Assembly (NCBI GenBank): GCA_045121195.1
Contig: JBGVFO010000167.1
Location: forward strand, 1-64,000
Direction of reading: 5' to 3'
DNA from: RGIG8775 sp045121195
GTDB lineage: Bacteria > Bacillota > Clostridia > Oscillospirales > CAG-272
DNA length: 64,000 nt
Positions within the stretch are counted from its first letter, which is position 1, and every line of letters begins with the position of its first letter. This document shows positions 58,311-64,000 of the stretch, piece after piece. The position numbers and the translations under genes are program-made. The notes beneath the pieces were generated by a model. The model was not told the origin of the DNA. It ran no database searches and saw nothing but the letters and a program-made list of their open reading frames with translations.

Positions 58311-59291
58311 ATGCGAATTTTAACGGTCAACAAAAACGATGCGGGACAGCGACTTGACAAGTTCTTGACTAAGGCGGTCAAGGGGCTTCCGCAGTCCATG
58401 ATGTACAAGCTGATCCGCACAAAGAAGATCAAGCGCAACCGCAAGCGCACCGAGCCGAACGTGATGCTTGAGGTGGGGGACGAGATCCAGCTCTTCATTC
58501 GCGAGGAATTCTTCGATTCCCCCGAAAAGGATACGGCTTCCCTCTATACCATCGAGCCAAAGCTTGAGATCTGCTACGAGGACGAGAATATTCTTCTTTG
58601 CAACAAGCGCCCGGGCGTGCTCGTGCATGAGGATACCGAGGGCGCGGACAATACCCTCATTATGCACATCAAGGCGTATCTCTGGCGCAAGGGGGAATAC
58701 GATCCCGCGTCGGAGCAGTCCTTTGCGCCCGCCCTTTGCAACCGTATCGACCGCAATACGGGGGGCATCGTTATCGCCGCCAAGAATGCCGAGGCACTTC
58801 GGGTGATGAACGAAAAGATCCGTGACGACGAGCTTCGCAAGTTCTATTATTGCGTGGTACACGGTGTTCCGAAAAGGAGGGAAGCTACCCTTCGCGGCTG
58901 GCTTCGCAAGGACAGCGCAAGCAACACGGTGAAGGTCGCCGACGAACGGTTTGCGGGCAGTAAGGAGATCATCACCAAATATCGCGTGATCGCCACCCGA
59001 GGGGACGAGAGCCTGCTTGAGGTGGAGCTGGTCACGGGACGCACCCATCAGATCCGCGCCCATCTGGCGCATATCGGTCATCCCCTTCTCGGTGACGGCA
59101 AGTACGGCATCAACCGAGAGGACAGACGCCGCGGCTATAAATATCAGGCGCTCTATGCGTTTCGCCTGATCTTTGCCTTCAAGACGGATGGAGGCGCATT
59201 GGAATATCTTCGGGACAAGCGGGTCGAGCTTCCCGAGGACGCCGTTTGGTTCTTAAAGGATTTTCTTCCAAAGGGTAGGACACGAGTATGA
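58311..59291 (+). CDS. RluA-family pseudouridine synthase
   Basis: A 326-residue pseudouridine synthase with an N-terminal S4 domain (residues ~1-65, DAGQRLDKFLTKAVKGLPQS) and RluA catalytic domain. The catalytic motif is NRIDRNTGGIVIAAK, where the classical HRLDxxTSG reads NRIDRNTGG; the Asp is kept. Other blocks are ILLCNKRPGVLVHEDT and VTGRTHQIRAHLAHIGHPLL. Target is probably 23S rRNA (RluC/RluD-like); the site cannot be told. GGGAG ribosome binding site; overlaps lnt by 4 bases. Confidence 0.9.
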   Translation: MRILTVNKNDAGQRLDKFLTKAVKGLPQSMMYKLIRTKKIKRNRKRTEPNVMLEVGDEIQLFIREEFFDSPEKDTASLYTIEPKLEICYEDENILLCNKRPGVLVHEDTEGADNTLIMHIKAYLWRKGEYDPASEQSFAPALCNRIDRNTGGIVIAAKNAEALRVMNEKIRDDELRKFYYCVVHGVPKRREATLRGWLRKDSASNTVKVADERFAGSKEIITKYRVIATRGDESLLEVELVTGRTHQIRAHLAHIGHPLLGDGKYGINREDRRRGYKYQALYAFRLIFAFKTDGGALEYLRDKRVELPEDAVWFLKDFLPKGRTRV

Positions 59292-60877
59292 AACCGATCA
59301 TGACCTATCTTGAGGATCGCCGCCTGCGCTGGCTGTGCCTTGCGATCAGTGCCGTTCTTTTGGGAGTCACCGTGTGCTTTCCCGCGGTGGGCATTCTTGA
59401 ATGGATCGCTCTTGTCCCTATGGCGCTGGTGCTTTTCTTTGAAACGCGGCGGGAGAAATTTTCCTTCGGCAGGGCGTATCTTGTGGGTCTTGCCTTCTTT
59501 GAGATCTACCTTGCGGTGATCTACCATTGGTTTTTCTATATGTACCCGCTGGACTTCCTCGGGATGTCCAAGGGTGCGGCGGCGGTCGTTGTGGTCGTTG
59601 CTTGCCTTGGGCTGGCGTTTCTTCACGCCATTCCAAGCGCATTGTTCTTTCCGCTGCTTTTGGTAGCGGCGAGAGGGAAGGCGGTGAAGCGGTGTCCACT
59701 CCTTATGCCGCTTCTCGCGGCGGCGCTCTGGTGCGTTGCCGAGTGGTCGCTGACTCTTGGCTGGTCGGGCGTGCCGTGGGCGCGGTTGGCACTTGGACAG
59801 ATGGCGTTGATTCCCATGGTGCAGACGGCGTCAATCTTCGGCTCCTACGGGATTACCTTTCTTATCGTCCTCGTCAATTTTCTGTTGGCGTATGCCGTGC
59901 TTGAAAAAAAGCGGATGGCGGTAGCCGTATCGCTCCTGCTTGTCGCCATCAATCTTGCGGCGGGCTGCGTGCTGATGTTGAGGGAGCCTGCCGAGGGAGA
60001 ACCCATTCGCATGGCGGCGATTCAGGGCAATATCTCCTCCAAGGACAAGTGGGACGACGATAGCTTTATCGATTCTTTGACGGTCTATACCCGATATACC
60101 CAGCGGGCGGCGACGGACGGCGCTACCGTGGTGGTCTGGCCCGAGAGCGTGGTGCCGTACAGCATCAACGAGCTGCCATCGGTGGATTCCTACCTGCGTA
60201 CCCTTGCGAAAACCGAGGAGATCCATCTGCTTGTGGGAGGCTTCTTGACCGACGGCGACGAGATCTACAACGCCGTTTACGCATACGCTCCCGATGGCAG
60301 TCTGAACGAAACCTACTATTTCAAGCGGCGGCTCGTTCCCTTTGGCGAATTTTTGCCCATGGAGGGCTTTATCCGCACCTTTATTCCGCCTCTTGCGGAG
60401 CTTAACACCCTTGCGAAGGATCTTGAGGCGGGGAAGGATAGTAATATTATCCACACCGACGCGGGCGACTTCGGTTGCCTGATCTGCTTTGACTCGATCT
60501 ACGAGGAGCTGGTGCGCGACAGCGTACGGGACGGCGCCGAGATCATTCTTCTTTCCACCAACGATTCCTGGTTCTCCGATTCGGCGGCGCTTTATATGCA
60601 CAACCGCCAGGCGGTGCTCCGCGCCATCGAGAACGGGCGGTACGTGGTGCGCTCCGCCAACACGGGCATTTCGTCGATCATCACCCCCAAGGGTGAGATC
60701 CTCGACTCGGTGGGGGCTCTGCGAAAGGGCTATGCCGTGGAGGACGTGTATTTGAAAACGAACACGACACTTTACAGCCGCATCGGAAACGTGGTGGTGT
60801 GGCTATCCATGGCGCTTTGGCTTGCCGTGGTGTCCTATAACGTAACGGAAAAAATTTCAGATAATAAAAAGCGCTGA
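59288..60877 (+). CDS. lnt: Apolipoprotein N-acyltransferase (CN-hydrolase)
   Basis: A 529-residue membrane enzyme with about six N-terminal helices (residues ~15-225) and a periplasmic-type nitrilase domain, which adds the third acyl chain to lipoproteins. The catalytic triad is readable: E286 (VVVWPESVVP), K346 (YYFKRRLVPFGEF) and C400 (DFGCLICFDSIYEE). Final membrane helix near 500-520. Lnt was long thought absent from low-GC Gram-positives, so its presence is notable. It overlaps the RluA-type gene by ATGA. Polyprenol-linked transferases use the same fold and are an alternative. Confidence 0.85.
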   Translation: MKPIMTYLEDRRLRWLCLAISAVLLGVTVCFPAVGILEWIALVPMALVLFFETRREKFSFGRAYLVGLAFFEIYLAVIYHWFFYMYPLDFLGMSKGAAAVVVVVACLGLAFLHAIPSALFFPLLLVAARGKAVKRCPLLMPLLAAALWCVAEWSLTLGWSGVPWARLALGQMALIPMVQTASIFGSYGITFLIVLVNFLLAYAVLEKKRMAVAVSLLLVAINLAAGCVLMLREPAEGEPIRMAAIQGNISSKDKWDDDSFIDSLTVYTRYTQRAATDGATVVVWPESVVPYSINELPSVDSYLRTLAKTEEIHLLVGGFLTDGDEIYNAVYAYAPDGSLNETYYFKRRLVPFGEFLPMEGFIRTFIPPLAELNTLAKDLEAGKDSNIIHTDAGDFGCLICFDSIYEELVRDSVRDGAEIILLSTNDSWFSDSAALYMHNRQAVLRAIENGRYVVRSANTGISSIITPKGEILDSVGALRKGYAVEDVYLKTNTTLYSRIGNVVVWLSMALWLAVVSYNVTEKISDNKKR

Positions 60878-60924
60878 GCTTTCTCACTGCGTTCTTAGCG
60901 AAGAACTAGCAGCACGAAAACTTC

Positions 60925-60950
60925 GGCAGAGAACTTGTTTTCTCTGCCGA
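60925..60950. terminator. Inverted repeat/terminator after lnt
   Basis: CGGCAGAGAA, loop CTTGTT, TTCTCTGCCG (60925-60950). It overlaps the -35 box of the RAYT promoter. Confidence 0.6.
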
Positions 60951-60964
60951 TTTGTGTTATAATA
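60936..60964 (+). promoter_or_regulatory. Promoter of the RAYT gene
   Basis: TTGTTT (60936-60941), 17-bp spacer, TATAAT (60959-60964). Confidence 0.65.
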
Positions 60965-60979
60965 ATGCGGGTGGTGGAA

Positions 60980-61480
60980 ATGAATAATGGGCAAGAATTG
61001 CCCAAACGAAAAAAGAACCGTTTGGAAAATTATGATTATAGCTCCTGCGGTGCATATTTTATTACAGTATGCACGTTAGAGAGAAAAAATTATTTTTGGA
61101 AAGATGTAGGGGCGATCATTGATCGCCCGCAAAACGTTGAATTATCGTTATACGGCAAGATGGTCGATCAGGCAATACAAAATATTCCATCTGCCTATCC
61201 TGCATTGTCGCTTGAAAGCTATGTGATTATGCCGAATCATATCCACATTTTATTGCGAGTTTGCTCCGATGAATACGGGCGACCACTGGTCGCCCCTACA
61301 ATGTCACGGGTTGTAAAACAACTTAAAGGAATCGTTTCAAAACAGATCGGGATAAGCATCTGGCAGAAATCATTCCATGATCACATTATCAGAAACCGCA
61401 AAGATTACGAAGAACATCTGCGGTATATATACGACAATCCGATGCGTTGGTACTATGATGAACTATACACAGAAGAATAG
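60980..61480 (+). CDS. REP-associated tyrosine transposase (RAYT, Y1/HUH type)
   Basis: A 166-residue Y1 transposase-like HUH nuclease. The HUH motif is YVIMPNHIHILL (H87, H89) and the catalytic Tyr is probably Y143 in HIIRNRKDYEEHLRYI. N-terminal YDYSSCGAYFITVCTLERK is family-typical. RAYTs act on REP palindromes. Two REP units lie inside the coding region: 61106-61130 encodes DVGAIIDRP and 61276-61299 encodes GRPLVAPT. Their inverted layout matches the free pair at 14520-14592. Start 60980 has only a weak GGTGG ribosome binding site; ATG 60965 is possible. AT-richer than neighbours. Confidence 0.9.
   Translation: MNNGQELPKRKKNRLENYDYSSCGAYFITVCTLERKNYFWKDVGAIIDRPQNVELSLYGKMVDQAIQNIPSAYPALSLESYVIMPNHIHILLRVCSDEYGRPLVAPTMSRVVKQLKGIVSKQIGISIWQKSFHDHIIRNRKDYEEHLRYIYDNPMRWYYDELYTEE
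61106..61130 (+). repeat. REP-like unit inside the RAYT gene (1)
   Basis: GTAGGGGCGATCATTGATC followed by GCCCGC: same outer sequence as unit 1 at 14520. Confidence 0.88.
61276..61299 (-). repeat. REP-like unit inside the RAYT gene (2)
   Basis: CGGGCGACC, central ACTG, GTCGCCCCTAC: inverted relative to the unit at 61106 and equal in layout to unit 2 at 14569. Confidence 0.88.
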
Positions 61481-61549
61481 GGGTATGGGCTTAGCCCGAA
61501 GCCTTTGTAATACAAAGGCGAAACTGGCGCGATAAAGGAGGAATAAGAA

Positions 61550-61801
61550 TTGGATAACAACAGAATCATAGAGGCGCATAAGTATAGTTCGAATCATAAA
61601 AAAGAATTGAAAAAAGACAATTTATGTGGATGCTTTTATTGTTTGAAAATTTTTAATCCTAAAGAAATAAAAGTTTGGATAAAGGATACGGATGGAACAG
61701 CATTATGTCCTTATTGCGGAATAGATTCCGTTATAGGAGCGTACTCGGGATTTCCGATAACAACCGAATTTTTGTCTGAAATGAAAAAATACTGGTTTTA
61801 A
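61550..61801 (+). CDS. AT-rich small zinc-ribbon protein, function unknown
   Basis: An 83-residue cytoplasmic protein with two Cys pairs (CGCFYCLKIF and TALCPYCGIDSVIG) forming a probable zinc ribbon, and a conserved-looking end GFPITTEFLSEMKKYWF. I know similar anonymous cytoplasmic proteins but no function. TTG start, eight bases after AAAGGAGG. Two small hairpins precede it (GGGC/GCCC and GCCTTTG/CAAAGGC at 61501-61519). The gene is visibly far more AT-rich than the window and sits next to the transposase, which suggests recent transfer. Confidence 0.75.
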   Translation: MDNNRIIEAHKYSSNHKKELKKDNLCGCFYCLKIFNPKEIKVWIKDTDGTALCPYCGIDSVIGAYSGFPITTEFLSEMKKYWF

Positions 61802-61807
61802 TACAAA

Positions 61808-61845
61808 AGCCCGACAGACTCTTCTGGAACCTGTCGGACTTTCTA
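61808..61845 (+). terminator. Terminator of the zinc-ribbon gene
   Basis: CCGACAG and CTGTCGG (61811-61837) around a 13-nt loop, then ACTTTCTATTTG; the tail is imperfect. Confidence 0.6.
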
Positions 61846-61939
61846 TTTGTTTACTGCGAAGCAAATCTATGCCATATGGGAAAATAGCTTTTGATTTCCC
61901 GCTAATTGTGCACGAGGTTCACTCTGCGCTTTTCTCATA

Positions 61940-62569
61940 TTATTTCTCGGGATCGAGGTATTTCCAGCAAGCGGTGATGTAATTGATGCCCGACCAAACG
62001 GTGAATACAATGGCGACGGCGGTGGTAAAGTAAGTAAGAGCGTAGAAGCCACCGAAGAAGAAGTCGGGAACGGCGCGACCGATCAGGTCGTGTACAACAG
62101 GCTCAACCAGCGCCAGAATAATGCAAACGATCTGGGACACCGTCTTGATCTTGCCCAGCATATTGGCGGCAACCACTACGTTTGCCTTGGTGGAGGCAAT
62201 CAGTCGGATGGATGCTACTGCCAGCTCGCGGAAGATGGTGACGATCAGCATGACCATAAAGATCCAGAACATTAGATCATTGTTTCCGAAAGCATCACCC
62301 ACTACTCGGTAACGGCAGACCACACCGAAGATGGCGGCAATGACCATAAACTTGTCAGCGAGAGGGTCAAGGAACTTGCCGAAATCGGTGATCAAATTGT
62401 CGCGGCGTGCGATCTTGCCGTCAAAATAGTCGGTAATGGACGCGCCCGCGAATACGATCAGGGCAATGATATTATTGACGATGGAGTAGGGGAGAAGCAT
62501 GACCACAAGGATCACGGGGACGAGAAGCAGACGAAGAACCGTCAGCTTGTTGGGAAGATTCATTTTCAT
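61940..62569 (-). CDS. pgsA: CDP-diacylglycerol--glycerol-3-phosphate 3-phosphatidyltransferase
   Basis: A 209-residue CDP-alcohol phosphatidyltransferase making phosphatidylglycerol phosphate. The family signature DG-x2-AR-x8-G-x3-D-x3-D is complete in DYFDGKIARRDNLITDFGKF, LDPLADK. N-terminal NLPNKLTVLRLLLVPVI and about six membrane helices. It lies 18 bases after rimO on the same strand, the common Firmicutes order rimO-pgsA, often followed by cinA-recA, which is not the case here. Confidence 0.95.
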   Translation of the reverse strand: MKMNLPNKLTVLRLLLVPVILVVMLLPYSIVNNIIALIVFAGASITDYFDGKIARRDNLITDFGKFLDPLADKFMVIAAIFGVVCRYRVVGDAFGNNDLMFWIFMVMLIVTIFRELAVASIRLIASTKANVVVAANMLGKIKTVSQIVCIILALVEPVVHDLIGRAVPDFFFGGFYALTYFTTAVAIVFTVWSGINYITACWKYLDPEK

Positions 62570-62587
62570 ATCACGTTACCTCTCTTT

Positions 62588-63940
62588 TTATTGTACGCTT
62601 GCCGTAACGGCAACGCCGAACAGATCGTAGTCCACCACCTCGCGGATCTTTACCTTGACGAAGGAGCCGGGGGCGATGCGAACGTCGCTTCTGAAATAGA
62701 TCTTGCCGTCGATGTCGGGGGCGTCCATGACGGAGCGCCCGAAATGCGCCTCGCTGACGGGATCAAAGTCCTCGCAGAGCACCGTGAGGGTCTTGCCCAC
62801 CATCTTTTGGTTGTTGGATTCGTTGATCTCAAACTGCTCACGCATCAGGATGTCGCACCGATCCTGCTTGACCTGCTCGTCAATCTGGTCGGGGAAATCG
62901 TAGGCGGGGGTGTCCTCCTCGCGAGAGTAGGTAAATACGCCCGCGCGGTCGAATCGCGTTTCCTTAACGAAGTCGCAAAGCTCCTCGAAATCCTCTTCCG
63001 TTTCGCCGGGGAAGCCGACGATGAAGGTGGTGCGGATAATAATATCGGGAATCTCGCGGCGGAGCTTTCCGATCACCTCCTCGATCATGGCACGGTCGCC
63101 GTGACGGTTCATGGCGGTAAGCATATGGTCGGAGATGTGCTGAACGGGAAGGTCGATGTACTTGATAATGCGGGGATTGTCGCGGATCTCGGCGATCAGC
63201 TCGTCGGTGATCTTGTCGGGATAGCAATAGAGAAGACGGATCCACGGGATATCGGTTTCCTCGGTGATGCGGCGGAGAAGGGCGGCGAGCTTATATTCGC
63301 CGTACAGATCCTTTCCGTAGCGGGTGATGTCCTGAGCGATAACGTTCAGCTCGCGGACACCCAGTGCCTCTAGCTGCTTTGCCTCGGCAACAAGATCCTC
63401 CATGGGACGGCTGCGGAATTTTCCGCGGATGCCGGGGATGGCGCAATAGGCGCACTTGTTGTCACAGCCCTCGGCGATCTTGATGTACGCCGAGTAGTCG
63501 GGGGTGGTCAGAATTCTGTCACCGCCGAGGCGCACCTCGTCGTTCTTTTCATAGGAAGAATATTTACGCTTCGAGCCCTTTTTGCGCTTGGTGGTAACCG
63601 ACTCGACCGCCTCTACGATATTGTGGATACTGCCCACGCCGAGGATCGCATCGACCTCAGGCAGTTCTTCGAAGATGCTGTCACGGTAGCGCTCGGCAAG
63701 GCATCCCGTCACCACGATCGCCTTGAGGGTGTGGTGCTTTTTCAACCACGCAATATCTAAGATGTTGTCGATCGACTCCTTTTTCGCGCTCTCAATAAAG
63801 GCGCAGGTATTAATGATCACAACGTCTGCCTCGGTCTCCTCGGGGGTGATCTCGTATCCCGCCTCGGCAAGCTCGTGCAGCATGACCTCGGTGTCAAGCT
63901 GGTTCTTGGAGCAGCCAAGAGAAACAAATCCGATCTTCAT
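62588..63940 (-). CDS. rimO: Ribosomal protein S12 methylthiotransferase
   Basis: A 450-residue radical SAM methylthiotransferase acting on an Asp of ribosomal protein S12. UPF0004 motifs: GFVSLGCSKNQLDTEVMLHE, IINTCAFIESAKKESID and VVTGCLAERY. Radical SAM CxxxCxxC: EGCDNKCAYCAIPGIRGKFR. The C-terminal TRAM domain is complete. The SLGCSKNxxDxE form and NTCAFIESAKxESI are diagnostic of RimO rather than MiaB or MtaB. ATG 63940 follows AAAGGA. The promoter is beyond or at the window edge. Confidence 0.96.
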   Translation of the reverse strand: MKIGFVSLGCSKNQLDTEVMLHELAEAGYEITPEETEADVVIINTCAFIESAKKESIDNILDIAWLKKHHTLKAIVVTGCLAERYRDSIFEELPEVDAILGVGSIHNIVEAVESVTTKRKKGSKRKYSSYEKNDEVRLGGDRILTTPDYSAYIKIAEGCDNKCAYCAIPGIRGKFRSRPMEDLVAEAKQLEALGVRELNVIAQDITRYGKDLYGEYKLAALLRRITEETDIPWIRLLYCYPDKITDELIAEIRDNPRIIKYIDLPVQHISDHMLTAMNRHGDRAMIEEVIGKLRREIPDIIIRTTFIVGFPGETEEDFEELCDFVKETRFDRAGVFTYSREEDTPAYDFPDQIDEQVKQDRCDILMREQFEINESNNQKMVGKTLTVLCEDFDPVSEAHFGRSVMDAPDIDGKIYFRSDVRIAPGSFVKVKIREVVDYDLFGVAVTASVQ

Positions 63941-64000
63941 TTGATCCGTCCTTTCTGGGGGGAAGATAATCTCATCTAATAATGATACCATATTTGGATG

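Noticed and set aside
1..64000. CRISPR array, prophage or integrative element
   Set aside because: No regularly spaced repeats, cas genes, integrase, phage structural genes or conjugation genes are visible; the only mobile-type gene is the RAYT.

Overview
The window looks like a chromosomal segment of an anaerobic, Gram-positive Clostridia bacterium, probably an uncultured Oscillospiraceae- or Christensenellales-like gut lineage. The evidence is a germination protease gene (gpr), low-GC style sigma-A promoters (TTGACA, a 17-bp spacer, TATAAT), strong AGGAGG ribosome binding sites, U-tailed hairpin terminators, a DUF896 protein, an F-type ATP synthase operon in the clostridial order, and many NDP- or sugar-type Gfo/Idh/MocA dehydrogenases. 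No phage, CRISPR array or rRNA operon is visible. Gene starts were chosen by ribosome binding site, so several lie inside the longest open frame.

Layout. 1-5.7 kb: the 3' end of recA overlapping recX, an alpha/beta hydrolase, rpsF-ssb-rpsR with a structured leader, an RlmI-type methyltransferase and an AraC regulator. 5.9-12.6 kb: an AraC-linked sugar operon (two tandem paralogous dehydrogenases, a hydroxypyruvate-isomerase-like enzyme, a third dehydrogenase), then a large lipoprotein and a small orphan gene. 12.7-21.4 kb: an ABC exporter, a pair of REP-like repeats, gap, and a run of MBL hydrolase-gltX-glnS-DUF1294-sugar isomerase-DUF896. 21.5-28.5 kb: an orphan peptide-binding lipoprotein, gpr, a LexA/CI-like S24 repressor, a polysaccharide flippase and an HEXXH membrane protein. 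28.5-38.4 kb: a very large glycoside hydrolase, an XRE regulator divergent from a membrane protein with palindromic operators, degV, a three-gene cluster of acyltransferase, GT8 and GT8-acyltransferase fusion, then HAD and membrane-bound XRE genes.

38.5-42.4 kb: another dehydrogenase, tRNA-Arg(CCT) with a duplicated 3' end and a structured non-coding stretch, a PHP phosphatase, VanZ, and pnuC behind a terminator-type attenuator. 42.3-49.5 kb: the full ATP synthase operon atpZ-I-B-E-F-H-A-G-D-C. Its c subunit carries two membrane carboxylates (E28 and E61) plus Ser62 and Tyr66, which predicts a sodium-coupled enzyme. 49.5-59.3 kb: mgtE, tRNA-Leu(CAA), a GH36 alpha-galactosidase, tyrS, a degenerate PurL-like protein, mtaB, upp and an RluA-type pseudouridine synthase. 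59.3-64 kb: a CN-hydrolase apolipoprotein N-acyltransferase, a REP-associated transposase whose own coding region contains the same repeat found at 14.5 kb, an AT-rich zinc-ribbon gene, and rimO-pgsA.

The points most worth following up are the repeat-bearing RAYT gene with its distant repeat pair, the two-carboxylate c subunit, the GT8/acyltransferase operon (a possible undescribed glycolipid pathway), the structured stretch beside tRNA-Arg, the pnuC attenuator, and the palindromic operators at the XRE and degV promoters. All functions are read from sequence alone; no database search was run.
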